Assembly: GCA_938044775.1 (NCBI GenBank)
Contig: CALIOE010000027.1
Coordinates: 1 to 64,000 of the forward strand
Length of the DNA: 64,000 nucleotides
Reading direction: 5' to 3'
Origin: an uncultured Rhizobiaceae group bacterium
Lineage (GTDB): Bacteria; Pseudomonadota; Alphaproteobacteria; Rhizobiales; Rhizobiaceae
Shown here: piece after piece, positions 35,959 through 46,193 of the stretch
How the letters are laid out: every line of letters begins with the position of its first letter
Numbering within the stretch: the stretch's first letter is position 1
The notes under the pieces: model-generated
What the model was told of the DNA's origin: nothing
Databases searched by the model: none
The model's input: the letters and a program-made list of their open reading frames with translations, nothing else
Position numbers and translations under genes: made by a program

Positions 35959-36958
35959 CGGGCTTCTTTTTCTTGAACTGTTCACGCATCAGCGCGCAAT
36001 GATCGGTGATATCGTATTTCGGCGTGAAGATCACATAGTCGTAGAGTGGTTCTGCCTGCTCGTTCTTGAGCGGGTAGTCTGCAAACGTCTTTGCTTCCGG
36101 CGAGACTTCGATGAGGCCAACGGCCAGACTTTTCGCCCCGGGCATCAATCGTTTCAGCACGAAGGGGACACCGCGGTCCTTCCGGACATGCCCGTTGCCG
36201 GCAATGAGAACCGCTCCATGCCCGTCATCACCGGAGATCATAGCGTCGGCCAGCGAGCCGTCGACCGCACGCTGCACACGCGCCATAGCTGGCACCGCGG
36301 TTTTCGGGATCATTCCACAATGAGACTCCTCAAGTTCAGCAGCCAGACTGTCTTGCGCCTCCTTTGGAAGGTTGCTGCTGAGTGCAAAACGCTTTCGCTC
36401 CCCTTCGGTTAAGGCGGTGAGCCCAGACTTTGATACGGACCGGACACGGTCTCGGTCGAGATTTCCGGCCTTCAACCTGTGCCCTCTCTCCAAAGCAACA
36501 TCGAAAATGCCACGGTAGATGTCCCAGCTGTACCAGCCCCGTTCCTCCCATTCGAGTTCAGTTTCCAGAGAGTTCAGATTTTCTGATGTCGCGCCGTCCA
36601 GTTTGTCCTGAAGTCTCCTTGGAACCATTTCGAAGACGATGCTGCGTGCGTCCCCGGCAGCAATTGCACCAATGATCCCGGCCTGAATCTCATGGTGGTC
36701 CGGATTATCGTGAGTTTCGCCCAGAAACAGGAAGCTCGAATTTTTCAACCGTTCCAGAACCAGTGCCTCAGCGACCTTCTGGCCGCGTCCTGTGAAATGC
36801 TGGCCAACCAGAGGATGGTCCAAAAAGTGTTGCGATTGCCATGCCTTGGGGAACAGATCTGCAACGGCTGAGACCGTCAGAAATGAGCTCAGCATCAGCC
36901 CGACAACAAAACAGTGAATTCGCAGCAGAAACGAAAAACTCACGCGGGCCATTGTCAT
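35936..36958 (-). CDS. ChaN family haem-binding-like protein
   Basis: 340 residues with an N-terminal signal peptide (hydrophobic 9-32). The ChaN/DUF399 motifs are FLGETHDNPDHHE and IAGNGHVRKDRGVPF. ChaN of Campylobacter is an iron-regulated lipoprotein that binds haem. Here no lipobox is seen. It overlaps argE upstream by four bases and the PLP gene downstream by 23. A haem or iron role is inferred from family. Confidence 0.88.
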   Translation of the reverse strand: MTMARVSFSFLLRIHCFVVGLMLSSFLTVSAVADLFPKAWQSQHFLDHPLVGQHFTGRGQKVAEALVLERLKNSSFLFLGETHDNPDHHEIQAGIIGAIAAGDARSIVFEMVPRRLQDKLDGATSENLNSLETELEWEERGWYSWDIYRGIFDVALERGHRLKAGNLDRDRVRSVSKSGLTALTEGERKRFALSSNLPKEAQDSLAAELEESHCGMIPKTAVPAMARVQRAVDGSLADAMISGDDGHGAVLIAGNGHVRKDRGVPFVLKRLMPGAKSLAVGLIEVSPEAKTFADYPLKNEQAEPLYDYVIFTPKYDITDHCALMREQFKKKKPDDKEEQN

Positions 36959-38160
36959 TCGATCGCCTCGTTGTTCGCCGCCCAGGTGGTCAGTTTGGCG
37001 ATGAAATCATGACACGCCTCAATCTGACTCGCCGCCACGTATTCGTCGGGCAAATGGGCCTGTTCGATAGAGCCGGGTCCGAAAATTACACCCGGCACCC
37101 CGGCGGTCTGAAAGTGCGAGGCTTCGGTGCCGTAAGAGACACGTCCCGATTGATTGAGCCCGGTCAGGTGTCGAAGCAGAGTTTCGGCCGCTGAGGATTC
37201 ATCCGGCATAAGTGCTGGCAGTTGAAAGCGCGATATCATGTCAATACGCGCATTGTCGTTAACAGCTTTCATTTCCGGCTCAAGCTCGGTGCTGATGAAA
37301 GAGCGGACTTCGTTTTCAACCGCCTGCTGATCATCAAGCGGAATATTTCGAAAACCCCACCCCAGTTTTGTCAATGCCGGTATGATATTGTGCGCTGTTC
37401 CACCTTCAATGCGCCCAAGATCGATGGTGGTGTAGTACGGTACAAACCCGTTTTCAGGATCGCTGTCAGCTTTGAAGCGGTCCTGCATGGCCTTCAAAAA
37501 CGTCACCAGTCTCGCCGCATACATGATTGAGTTGACACCAAGGTCGGGCAGGCTGGAATGGCCGTCTGTACCATGAATTTCAACATCGAAGCTGCGGCCA
37601 CCCTTGTGCCCACCAATGATCTGCATGGAAGTCGGTTCACCGACTATCACAGCCAGCGGGGTTGGCAGGTTTTCACGCATGTCCCTGATCAGGCCTTTAA
37701 CGCCCGTGCAACCCACCTCTTCATCATAGGAGAAGGCAAAGTGGATTGGCACCTTGAGATCGGCGGCCTGCATTCGGGCGGCATTAGCCAGAGCGCAGGC
37801 AATGAAGCCCTTCATGTCTGCAGTGCCACGCCCAAAGAGCAGGCCCCCGCGCGTCTCCATAGCAAAGGGGTCGGAGGTCCAGTTCTGACCGTCCACCGGA
37901 ACCACATCGGTGTGCCCGGACAGGACAACACCGCCACGGTCCTGTGGCCCGATCGTCGCCCAGAGATTGGCTTTGGTTTTGTTGGGATCAAATGTCAGCC
38001 GCGACTCAACCCCGATCTGATCGAGCAACCCGCGGACAAACTCAATGAGCTCCAGATTGGAATTACGTGAGGTTGTATCGAAAGCTATGAGCTTTTCGAG
38101 CATTTTGATGCTGTCATTGGCCGCTGGCGCTGGTTTTAGCACTGAATCCACCACTTCCAT
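36955..38160 (-). CDS. argE: Acetylornithine deacetylase
   Basis: 401 residues, M20 metallopeptidase. Metal-binding pattern: SGHTDVVPVDGQ, GRGTADMKG, catalytic YDEEVGCTG, VGEPTSM, and a late His in FGPGSIEQAHLPDE. Removes the acetyl group from N2-acetylornithine. argJ elsewhere in the window makes this step partly redundant, which is usual in rhizobia. Stop overlaps the ChaN-like gene start. Divergent from the KASIII-like gene. Confidence 0.92.
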   Translation of the reverse strand: MEVVDSVLKPAPAANDSIKMLEKLIAFDTTSRNSNLELIEFVRGLLDQIGVESRLTFDPNKTKANLWATIGPQDRGGVVLSGHTDVVPVDGQNWTSDPFAMETRGGLLFGRGTADMKGFIACALANAARMQAADLKVPIHFAFSYDEEVGCTGVKGLIRDMRENLPTPLAVIVGEPTSMQIIGGHKGGRSFDVEIHGTDGHSSLPDLGVNSIMYAARLVTFLKAMQDRFKADSDPENGFVPYYTTIDLGRIEGGTAHNIIPALTKLGWGFRNIPLDDQQAVENEVRSFISTELEPEMKAVNDNARIDMISRFQLPALMPDESSAAETLLRHLTGLNQSGRVSYGTEASHFQTAGVPGVIFGPGSIEQAHLPDEYVAASQIEACHDFIAKLTTWAANNEAIE

Positions 38161-38237
38161 AACTTGTTCTCGGCTCTACTTGTCCCTAGTTTCGCCATGG
38201 GAAACAAGTCGTTTCTCTGGGATCAGGACGGTTAGAC

Positions 38238-39365
38238 ATGCGGCCAGTGGTCATCAGCGGTACCGGTGTTTTCACACCGCAAGAGGTTATCACAAATGCC
38301 GAGTTGGTTGAGGCATTCAACGCCTACGCCGACAAGGTGAACGCCAGGCACGCTAAAGAAATTGAGAACGGAGACCGCGAGCCCCTCGCTCATTCCAGCG
38401 AGGAGTTTATCTTCAAGGCCTCGGGCATTGAGCGACGGCACGTAATGGACAAATCAGGGGTCCTCGACCCGGACCGGATGTATCCAAGTCTGCGCCAGCG
38501 CGAGGATGATGAGCCGGGCATCATGACGGAGATGGCGATTGCCGCCGCTTCGGCGGCGCTAAAGCAAGCAGGAAAGCATGCCAGCGACATTGATGCCGTG
38601 ATTTGTGCAGCGTCAAATCACGAGCGTGCCTATCCGGCCATCGCCATCGAAATTCAAGACGCACTCGGCATCGACGGTTTTGGCTTCGACATGAATGTCG
38701 CCTGTTCATCAGCCACGTTCGGCCTCCAGGCCGCCGCTGACATGATCCGGTCGGGTTCGTCTAATTGCATTTTGATGGTCAATCCGGAAATCTGTTCAGG
38801 TCATCTGGAATGGCGAGATCGCGATTGTCATTTCATTTTTGGCGACGTCTGTACGGCGGTTGTGCTGGAAGAGAAATCACAAGCCACGTCGGACACCCAG
38901 TTCGAGGTTCTGGCGACCCGCTGCCTGACAAAGTTTTCCAACAATATCCGAAACAACAATGGCTTCCTTCGCCGTTCTCGCCCGGCAGGAACAGCTGATC
39001 GGCGTGATATGCAGTTCATGCAAAACGGGCGCAAAGTTTTCAAAGAAGTGGTGCCTATCGTGTCGGAAATGATACTCGAGCACCTCGCCGACGAAGATAT
39101 CAGGCCGGATCAGCTGTCACGCATGTGGCTGCATCAGGCCAACAAGTCGATGAACGATTTTATCGGTCGCAAGGTCCTGGGCCGGACACCGGAATCACAC
39201 GAACAGCCAAATATTCTGCAGGAATACGCCAACACCTCATCAGCCGGGTCGATCATTGCTTTCGCGCAGAACCATGCAGATCTGGAGCGTGATGCACTGG
39301 GAATCATCTGTTCGTTCGGCGCCGGGTACTCTGTCGGCAATGTCATCGTAAAACGGGTTGCCTGA
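38238..39365 (+). CDS. Beta-ketoacyl-ACP synthase III-like protein
   Basis: 375 residues, about 50 longer than a usual FabH. Thiolase fold with the Cys-His-Asn triad: Cys156 in NVACSSATFG, His in WLHQANKSMND, Asn in YANTSSAGS. The extra length is in the first 100 residues. It may be a FabH variant, or act on a longer or special acyl chain. AGGAC precedes the ATG. No fab or plsX neighbour supports a core FabH role. Confidence 0.88.
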   Translation: MRPVVISGTGVFTPQEVITNAELVEAFNAYADKVNARHAKEIENGDREPLAHSSEEFIFKASGIERRHVMDKSGVLDPDRMYPSLRQREDDEPGIMTEMAIAAASAALKQAGKHASDIDAVICAASNHERAYPAIAIEIQDALGIDGFGFDMNVACSSATFGLQAAADMIRSGSSNCILMVNPEICSGHLEWRDRDCHFIFGDVCTAVVLEEKSQATSDTQFEVLATRCLTKFSNNIRNNNGFLRRSRPAGTADRRDMQFMQNGRKVFKEVVPIVSEMILEHLADEDIRPDQLSRMWLHQANKSMNDFIGRKVLGRTPESHEQPNILQEYANTSSAGSIIAFAQNHADLERDALGIICSFGAGYSVGNVIVKRVA

Positions 39366-39371
39366 CCCGCT

Positions 39372-40388
39372 TTAGTCCATCAGTTCAAATTCGAGATAGA
39401 GTGTTCGCTGCAGGGGCCAGTGGTTGTTGTCGGAAACCAGGCCGATTCGGGTTTTCCCATGGGGCCCGGTAAACACCGAAATCCCCTCCATGTTGTCGAT
39501 CTGCTGAGAGCGTCCGGCTTCGAAGATGACATCACCATCCAGAACCACACCATCTTGCAGGTCGCCATCAATGGCGATACGACGAATGCGCGCTTGCGGG
39601 CCCCTGGCCAGCGTATAGCTGCGTTCGAGTATCAAGAGCTCACCCGGACCGGCGAACTCGGCATCTGTAATGTAAAATCCGTTGCGCCGGCGGACTGCCA
39701 GCTGATGGGTCTTGTCACCCTTCATGAGAAACACGACCAGATTTCCGTTTGCGTCTTCCGTTCCTTCTGCGAGCATCAGCAGAGAGTCGGATTTCGCAGT
39801 CTGACCCGATACTGTGGCAAGGGCTTCAATTCCAAACTTTCGCTGTAATTCATAGCCGGAGAAGTCGGGTTGGAGGCGTTCAGATCTTTGGGTCAGAAGG
39901 TCGTGTTCACCCAGTGGGAAACGGAGGATCCGGACATCCATCTCGGTGCTGATATAAGCCGCTTGAGTGGTGAAAGAGAGGCTCTCTGCATCAATCGACC
40001 ACTTGTCGGGAAAACGCCGGCCGTCTTTATCCAGAATCGGCGCCAGCCGGCCGTCTTTGAGGGCGTCGGGCCTGCCCTTTTCGTCACGTTGAAGCCGACC
40101 GTGAAACCAGTAACCGGTGTCGGAGATTGCATAAAAGTCATCACCCGGTTGCATCCGAAAACCCGATAGCGCCCCGAAACGCGAATTGCTGGAACGCAAC
40201 ACCAGGCCACCAACGAAAACCAGTTCGCCAAAGCGATCGCGATCAGGGTCGTTCAGATCAAACGAGGAGATTCTCACAACTTCAACAGGTGCGGGTTCAA
40301 TTTCTGCGCGGGCCTGAACCGAGAAGCTGGCCGTTGTGACCAGTAGAGCGCATGCGAACCAGACAGCGCTGCTGCGCAACAGCGTCAT
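39372..40388 (-). CDS. Phytase-like esterase domain protein, exported
   Basis: 338 residues with signal peptide ([11 protein letters not shown] region). Beta-propeller of the esterase-like phytase family: [20 protein letters not shown], then a pattern of repeating strands, ending [20 protein letters not shown]. Activity unknown. The start overlaps the cobT stop by four bases, so it is translated from the cobS-cobT message. Confidence 0.85.
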   Translation of the reverse strand: MTLLRSSAVWFACALLVTTASFSVQARAEIEPAPVEVVRISSFDLNDPDRDRFGELVFVGGLVLRSSNSRFGALSGFRMQPGDDFYAISDTGYWFHGRLQRDEKGRPDALKDGRLAPILDKDGRRFPDKWSIDAESLSFTTQAAYISTEMDVRILRFPLGEHDLLTQRSERLQPDFSGYELQRKFGIEALATVSGQTAKSDSLLMLAEGTEDANGNLVVFLMKGDKTHQLAVRRRNGFYITDAEFAGPGELLILERSYTLARGPQARIRRIAIDGDLQDGVVLDGDVIFEAGRSQQIDNMEGISVFTGPHGKTRIGLVSDNNHWPLQRTLYLEFELMD

Positions 40389-42295
40389 CCCACGATTCCG
40401 GAAGCGCGCTGACGTCGGGGCCGTCTCCTGCGCACAGTCTGTTCCTCGAACAATGAAGCCAGCTGTTCCGTCATCGCTCCCGCAAGCTCTTCGGCATCAA
40501 CAATCGTAACCGCCCGCTTATAATAGCGCGTGACATCGTGGCCGATGCCGATCGCCAGCAACTCGACCGGTGAACGTTCTTCGATCTCTTCGATGACGTG
40601 CCGCAGATGACGTTCAAGGTAGTTTCCAGGATTCACGGACAGCGTTGAATCATCTACCGGCGCGCCGTCAGAAATCATCATAAGAATCTTGCGCTGCTCG
40701 GGACGGGCCTTGAGCCGCTCGTGAGCCCAGGTCAGGGCTTCACCGTCGATGTTCTCCTTCAACAGTCCTTCCCGCATCATCAATCCGAGATTGCGACGCG
40801 CCCGCCGCCATGGCGCATCGGCCGCCTTATAGATTATGTGCCGGAGATCGTTCAGCCGACCAGGACTGGATGGTTTGCCCGCCTTGAGCCAGGCATCACG
40901 CGACTGTCCGCCCTTCCAGGCCTTGGTCGTGAACCCGAGAATTTCCACTTTTACGCCACAACGCTCGAGCGTTCGCGCCAGGATATCGGCACAGCTGGCT
41001 GCCACTGTGATGGGCCGGCCGCGCATGGAACCGGAATTGTCCAGGAGAAGCGTCACAACGGTATCTCGGAAATCGGTATCGCGTTCCATCTTGAAGGACA
41101 GCGGTGCCGTGCGGTCGGTGACGATGCGGGTCAACCGGGCGCTGTCGAGATAACCCTCCTCAAGGTCGAAATCCCAGCCACGGTTCTGCTGTGCCATCAG
41201 CCGGCGCTGCAACCGGTTGGCAAGTCGGCCGACCACCCCCTGCAAATGTGCAAGTTGCTTGTCGAGAAAGGCCCGCAAACGCTCCAGCTCGGCATCCTCG
41301 CAAAGATCTTCAGCGCGAATTTCCTCATCATCCTTATCGCTGAATATTTTGTAATCGATGGTCGGAGGCAGATTGGAGAACGGCAGATCCGAATGCTGGG
41401 CCTCACCTGGCGTCTCGCCATCCTGCTCGTCATCGTCAAACATGTCTTCGCCGGTGGCATCGGAAGCATCCATCTCGCCGGCTTCCTGCTCTTCGCCGGT
41501 GGCCTCGCTCTCATCGGGCGCGGCCTCATCGGAGCCGGTCGACTCTTCGTTCTCGCGCTCCATGTCATCTTGAGCGTCCTGCTCGTTTTCCTGATCGTCG
41601 GAATTTTCGTCGTCGTTTTCCTGATTATCCTGGCCAAGTTCATCGGCCATCTCGAGTTGCGCGATCAAGTCGCGTGTTGTGCGGGCAAAGGCATCCTGGT
41701 CCTCGAGGCGCTCCCCAAGGTTGTCAAAGGAATCACCGGCACGCTGCTCGATCCAGTCGCGCCAGAGGTCAACAATGTTCTGGGCCGACTTCGGTGGTTT
41801 TCGTCCGGTAATCTTCTCGCGCATCAATAGTGCCACCGCCTCTTCGAGCGGCGCGTCATCTGTTGTTGTCGCATCGGCATAACCTGCGCGGAGGTATTTT
41901 TCCTCCAGCATTTGGTCCAGGTTGTCAGCCATTCCTTCCATGGCTTTGGAGCCAATCGCCTCACATCGCGCCTGCTCAACCGCGTTAAACACCGCCCGCG
42001 CATTGTCGCCCGCAGGAGAATATTCCGCATGAACGGTCGCATCATGTTTCGCCCTGCGCAGTGCCATGGAGTCAGACAGTCCACGGGTAACCGCAACCTC
42101 GCGGGCTGTGGGGTTTTTCGTCGGCTCGGGCAGCCGCGCCCGGTCGCCGGTCATCCCCGGCTTGTCCTTTCCAAAGGTGATTTCCAGTTCCGCATCCTGG
42201 GCAATGGCGCGCATACACGACGCCACCGATTGCTTCAGCGGCTCGACATCTTTGATAGACGCCGTGTTTCCGGAATTGTCACCAATACGGGCCAT
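40385..42295 (-). CDS. cobT: Aerobic cobaltochelatase subunit CobT
   Basis: 636 residues. With CobN and CobS it inserts cobalt into hydrogenobyrinic acid a,c-diamide. An N-terminal helical domain is followed by a very acidic linker (about 220-320, runs of Asp/Glu), then a C-terminal von Willebrand A domain with the MIDAS motif DNSGSMRG. CobN is not in the window. It follows cobS by 3 bases. Confidence 0.96.
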   Translation of the reverse strand: MARIGDNSGNTASIKDVEPLKQSVASCMRAIAQDAELEITFGKDKPGMTGDRARLPEPTKNPTAREVAVTRGLSDSMALRRAKHDATVHAEYSPAGDNARAVFNAVEQARCEAIGSKAMEGMADNLDQMLEEKYLRAGYADATTTDDAPLEEAVALLMREKITGRKPPKSAQNIVDLWRDWIEQRAGDSFDNLGERLEDQDAFARTTRDLIAQLEMADELGQDNQENDDENSDDQENEQDAQDDMERENEESTGSDEAAPDESEATGEEQEAGEMDASDATGEDMFDDDEQDGETPGEAQHSDLPFSNLPPTIDYKIFSDKDDEEIRAEDLCEDAELERLRAFLDKQLAHLQGVVGRLANRLQRRLMAQQNRGWDFDLEEGYLDSARLTRIVTDRTAPLSFKMERDTDFRDTVVTLLLDNSGSMRGRPITVAASCADILARTLERCGVKVEILGFTTKAWKGGQSRDAWLKAGKPSSPGRLNDLRHIIYKAADAPWRRARRNLGLMMREGLLKENIDGEALTWAHERLKARPEQRKILMMISDGAPVDDSTLSVNPGNYLERHLRHVIEEIEERSPVELLAIGIGHDVTRYYKRAVTIVDAEELAGAMTEQLASLFEEQTVRRRRPRRQRASGIVG

Positions 42296-42298
42296 ATT

Positions 42299-43273
42299 CT
42301 AAGCAAGCGCCACGTTGACCGCGCTCTCCTTCAATTCTTCGCCGAATGCGCGCTGGTAGAATTCGGCAACGAGGCTGCGCTCCAGCTCATCGCATTTGTT
42401 CAGGAAGGTCAGTCGGAAAGCAAAGGCCAGGTCGTCGAAAATGACCGTATTTTCCGCCCAGGTGAGCACAGTACGCGGGCTCATGACTGTCGACAGATCG
42501 CCATTGATAAACGCCGCCCGGGTCATGTCGGCGACACGCACCATTTTGTTGATGATGTCCTTGCCCTTATCGTTCTGCCACGCTTCGGTCTTGGCCTGAA
42601 TGATGTCGACCTCGTGGTCGTGTGGCAGGTAATTCAGAGTCGTGACGATCGACCAGCGGTCCATCTGACCCTGGTTTATCTGCTGCGTACCGTGATAGAG
42701 GCCCGATGTATCCCCCAGACCCACCGTATTAGTCGTAGCAAACAGACGGAAGGCTGGGTGCGGGATGATGACGCGGTTCTGATCGAGCAGCGTGAGCCGG
42801 CCCGCCACTTCCAGCACGCGCTGGATGACAAACATCACATCCGGCCGGCCCGCGTCATATTCGTCAAACACCAGCGCCACATTGTTCTGAAGAGCCCACG
42901 GCAGAATACCATCTTTAAACTCTGTGACCTGCTGGCCGTCTTTCAGGACAATGGCGTCCTTACCGACGAGATCGATGCGCGAAATATGGCTGTCGAGGTT
43001 CACCCGGACCGTTGGCCAGTTAAGGCGTGCGCCCACCTGTTCGATATGGGTGGATTTACCCGTGCCGTGATAACCGGTCACCATGACGCGGCGATTGTGC
43101 GCATAGCCGGCCAGTATTGCCAGGGTCGTGTTCTTGTCGAACAGGTAGTCCTCGTCTACCGCCGGCACATGCTCGGTGGCTTCCTTGTAGGCCGGCACCA
43201 CCAGATCGGAATCAATACCGAAGACCTCCCGGACCGAAATCTCGGTATCCGGCATATTCTCGTGTTCGCTCAT
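42299..43273 (-). CDS. cobS: Aerobic cobaltochelatase subunit CobS
   Basis: 324 residues from ATG 43273 ([13 protein letters not shown]). AAA+ ATPase of the MoxR type: Walker A GYHGTGKS (67-74), Walker [12 protein letters not shown], sensor FATTNTVG. It drives metal insertion with CobT. The frame is open 15 codons upstream. No cobalamin riboswitch is seen ahead of it. Confidence 0.96.
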   Translation of the reverse strand: MSEHENMPDTEISVREVFGIDSDLVVPAYKEATEHVPAVDEDYLFDKNTTLAILAGYAHNRRVMVTGYHGTGKSTHIEQVGARLNWPTVRVNLDSHISRIDLVGKDAIVLKDGQQVTEFKDGILPWALQNNVALVFDEYDAGRPDVMFVIQRVLEVAGRLTLLDQNRVIIPHPAFRLFATTNTVGLGDTSGLYHGTQQINQGQMDRWSIVTTLNYLPHDHEVDIIQAKTEAWQNDKGKDIINKMVRVADMTRAAFINGDLSTVMSPRTVLTWAENTVIFDDLAFAFRLTFLNKCDELERSLVAEFYQRAFGEELKESAVNVALA

Positions 43274-43364
43274 GGCGTTTCTTCTTGTGTCTATTCTTGT
43301 GGGAGCCAGGCAGTGCACAGCCCGGCAATGTGGAAATTCGCGACCTGTTTAGCAGACCTTGGGG

Positions 43365-43985
43365 TTAGCACAAACCCGCAGAACGAAGAGTTTTGTAGGC
43401 CTGTATGATCTGTCGCAGGCGCTCTTCGGACGAACGGTCACCACCATTGGCATCCGGGTGATGCTGCTTAACCAGTGCCTTGTACTTTTTGCCGATCTGC
43501 TCCTTGGTCGCTATCGGCGGAAGTCCAAGGTCGCGCAACGATTTTTCCTCCAGCCGTTTCAGCTTGCGTGGGCCGCGCTGCCCGGTCGCGACGCGTTTGC
43601 CGTCCGGAGTGAGGCGGGCCTGCACCTTTGAATGCCATGAAGGTGTTGCCCGCAAACTGGATTCATCCACGCGATCGCCGGTTTTTCGGGGATTCATTTT
43701 CCAGGTCGGGCGGTGTCCGGTAATGTTTTCCTTCTGGTATTTCGCAATCTCGTCGTCATTGAGTCCAGAAAAATAATTGAAGTTCTTGTTGTACATCCGC
43801 ACGTGATCAATGCAGAAATTGATGTATTGACCTTCGCGGTTGCGACCCATCGGGGCTTTGTGGGTACCGGGTTTGTCACATCCTTCCCAGGCGCACTCGT
43901 TTGCTGCACGCTGCTCTTCTTCTTTTTTCTTCGCACCGCGGGGCTTGATGCGAATTTTGTCGAAAATGTCGGAATTTGAAGCCAT
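43365..43985 (-). CDS. DnaJ-domain protein with N-terminal Cys-rich domain
   Basis: 206 residues from ATG 43985. The J domain is at the C-terminus (LGLPPIATKEQIGKKYKALV, then HHPDANGG), unlike classical DnaJ. The N-terminal part has CAWEGC and FCIDH, a spacing that could bind zinc. No G/F region. Conserved next to cobST in relatives; it may be a co-chaperone. It is divergent from bolA across 157 bases. Confidence 0.9.
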   Translation of the reverse strand: MASNSDIFDKIRIKPRGAKKKEEEQRAANECAWEGCDKPGTHKAPMGRNREGQYINFCIDHVRMYNKNFNYFSGLNDDEIAKYQKENITGHRPTWKMNPRKTGDRVDESSLRATPSWHSKVQARLTPDGKRVATGQRGPRKLKRLEEKSLRDLGLPPIATKEQIGKKYKALVKQHHPDANGGDRSSEERLRQIIQAYKTLRSAGLC

Positions 43986-44142
43986 GGGCCCTTTTTGGTC
44001 TTTCAAAAAGCTACACACAGCAGCAACAGTCCAGTTCAGGAAGCAGCTGGCATGTAAATAGGTGGTCGTTGAAAAGCGGACATACTCATAAACCAGATAG
44101 CTTCGGATAGCCAGCCGCAAGCCGTAACAATTGGAGAAAACT

Positions 44143-44421
44143 ATGAACCAAAAGGGCCCATTGACGCACCGCATCGAGGAAAAAATGACTCAGGCGTTCA
44201 TGCCGGACTCATTGGAAGTGATCAACGAAAGCCACCTTCATGCAGGGCATCAGCCCGGTTTCGATGGTAAGGGAGAAAGCCACATGCGTATCCGTATTGT
44301 GGCCGAAGCGTTCAACAACCTGAACCGCGTCCAATCGCACCGCGCCATTAACGGACTGCTCGAGGAGGAGTTTGCGGCGGGTCTGCACGCACTGGCAATC
44401 GATGCAAAGGGAACACAATAG
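44143..44421 (+). CDS. bolA: BolA family protein
   Basis: 92 residues from ATG 44143 with GGAG upstream. BolA fold with SHMRIRIVAEAF and the conserved SRVQSHRAIN-like block (LNRVQSHRAINGLLEEE). The His residues that share an iron-sulfur cluster with monothiol glutaredoxin are present. Likely role in iron homeostasis. Confidence 0.94.
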   Translation: MNQKGPLTHRIEEKMTQAFMPDSLEVINESHLHAGHQPGFDGKGESHMRIRIVAEAFNNLNRVQSHRAINGLLEEEFAAGLHALAIDAKGTQ

Positions 44422-44495
44422 GCCTTACCCTCACGCCTGAAAGCAATTTTCAACCTGCATAAGCCGGCCGCCGGCAAACCTCGCAAGGACCTTCA

Positions 44496-45281
44496 TTGGA
44501 AATCCGAATTGATGTTGATCTCTCCTATGCTGCGCAGCAGCCCTGCGACCTGCTTTTGCAGGTGGAGGTGGCTTCACTGCCGAAGCAACTGGTCAAAAAT
44601 TCTAAGCTTCAGATCTTACCGGACCAGCTGTTCAGTCGTATCGCAGGCAGTGATCATCTGGGACAGCGTGTCTGGCTTCACGCTAATGAATCGTTTGAGT
44701 GCCGATACAGCGCGGACGTGACCGTAAGTCGCAGGCCGACGGCACTCAAGGAGCTGGCAGCATCTCCCCTTACCAATCTGGACGGGTCGGTCGTCGATTA
44801 CCTGATGCCATCGCGGTACTGCCACCCGGACGATTTCAGCTCCTTCATCGAGGAGACATTTCCGGGCCTGGGGGGCGGCGAACTCATCGAAACCGCCAGC
44901 GCCTGGATTGAGGAAAAATTTCACTACGATTCTGCCGTCAGCGATGCCCGGACCACAGCAAGCGACAGCCTGTCGAGCCGGAGGGGTGTTTGCCGGGACT
45001 ACGCTCACGTGCTGATTGCCCTCGCCCGTGCAGCAACCATCCCTGCCAGATTAGCCAGTGTCTATTCACCGTATGCAAGCCCGCCGGATTTTCATGCCGT
45101 CGCGGAGGTATATCTCGCCGGGGACTGGCATTTGGTCGATGCCACCGGCATGGCAGAACCAGAGAGCATGGCGATCATCGGGGTCGGGCGCGATGCTGCA
45201 GAAGTTTCCTTCCTGACAGCCTACGGCACCCTGCAAATGCAACACCAGATCGTTAAGGTCGCAAGGATTCGTGACTCCTGA
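44496..45281 (+). CDS. Transglutaminase-like family protein (stand-alone)
   Basis: 261 residues. Start is TTG 44496 (MEIRIDVDLSYAA matches the family start; GCAAGGACC upstream). Catalytic triad: Cys in SRRGVCRDYAHVL, His in DFHAVAEVYL, Asp in HLVDATGM. No signal peptide. It is related to but distinct from the transglutaminase of the Anbu operon 3.3 kb on. Substrate unknown. Confidence 0.88.
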   Translation: MEIRIDVDLSYAAQQPCDLLLQVEVASLPKQLVKNSKLQILPDQLFSRIAGSDHLGQRVWLHANESFECRYSADVTVSRRPTALKELAASPLTNLDGSVVDYLMPSRYCHPDDFSSFIEETFPGLGGGELIETASAWIEEKFHYDSAVSDARTTASDSLSSRRGVCRDYAHVLIALARAATIPARLASVYSPYASPPDFHAVAEVYLAGDWHLVDATGMAEPESMAIIGVGRDAAEVSFLTAYGTLQMQHQIVKVARIRDS

Positions 45282-45392
45282 GCCAGGCATCCTGATCGGA
45301 AGCGGCAAGCAGCCATGACCTTTCAGGCGATACCCGAAAGAGCCCCATTGGCTCGCGGCAACAATCGCGTTAGTGCCTCACCCGCCGACCGA

Positions 45393-46016
45393 CTAGTCAC
45401 AGGACCGGTAATTGCTGGCCAGACAGTCGAGTGAGAGTTTTTTGACCCCGGATATATCGGCCACCGAACGGTTACGAGTCAGGCGCCGCCTGTTATTGTC
45501 TCCGCGCTGGCTGCCGTTGTGAGCGGCAAGTTCATACCACATATAGGCCTTTGCCATATCCGTTTTTGTCCCCCGCGCTGACTCGTACATGACGCCAAGA
45601 CTGTTTTGTGACTCGGCATCTCCCTGTTTTGCGGCCATGCGATACCACTTCAAGGCTTCGACATAGTCGCGTTTTACCCCTTCTCCGAGCCGATACATGA
45701 CACCCAAACTAAACTGAGCCGAGGGGTAACCGTCATTCGCTGCACTCGTAAACAAAGCCAGAGCGCGCTCGTAGTTCTTGTCTACCCCATGACCGTCTCG
45801 ATACATTGCTGCCAGGGGCAGCTGGGCGGCCTTGTGTCCCTGTGAAACCGCAATCTCGAGCCACTTGGCGGCCTCCGACGGCTTTCCGGCTTCAAAACTG
45901 TTTCTCGCTTTCTGATAGGCGTCGTCGCCGGCTGCAAGAACCGGTGCCAGTCCACTGACCGAGACAACAAGCATCGCCGCAATCGCCAGCGCTCTTGCGT
46001 TCTTCAAATTCATCAT
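45393..46016 (-). CDS. Sel1-repeat protein, exported
   Basis: About 207 residues from ATG 46016 or 46013. Signal peptide (LAIAAMLVVSVSGLAPVLA) then four Sel1/TPR-like repeats (for example FSLGVMYRLGEGVKRDYVEA). Likely periplasmic scaffold for protein binding. Two C-terminal cysteines. It diverges from the Anbu operon. Confidence 0.87.
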   Translation of the reverse strand: MMNLKNARALAIAAMLVVSVSGLAPVLAAGDDAYQKARNSFEAGKPSEAAKWLEIAVSQGHKAAQLPLAAMYRDGHGVDKNYERALALFTSAANDGYPSAQFSLGVMYRLGEGVKRDYVEALKWYRMAAKQGDAESQNSLGVMYESARGTKTDMAKAYMWYELAAHNGSQRGDNNRRRLTRNRSVADISGVKKLSLDCLASNYRSCD

Positions 46017-46193
46017 AACATCCGATCCAATGATTTGTATGGTGGATCTGCACCAGCAGCCGGTGCCGGATCCGGGCAAGCCCGAATAGGTTAACGTGAG
46101 AACCTTCCCTGGAACTGACCCGCCGAAAACAGACCACCCTTAAGCGCTCCTTGAGCTGCCCTTGTGCCAGCAGGAGTTCTCACTAAAGTGGCA

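Noticed and set aside
40721-41830. 369-codon plus-strand frame opposite cobT
   Set aside because: Antisense to the conserved cobT gene; hydrophobic stretch arises from the acidic linker read backwards.
43274-43364. Possible cobalamin riboswitch before cobS
   Set aside because: AGCCAGGCAGTGC vaguely resembles a B12 box but is on the wrong strand and the gap is too short for the full aptamer.
41912-43408. 498-codon plus-strand open frame opposite cobS and cobT
   Set aside because: It is antisense to two certain genes, has no family resemblance or ribosome site, and reflects GC-rich codon bias.
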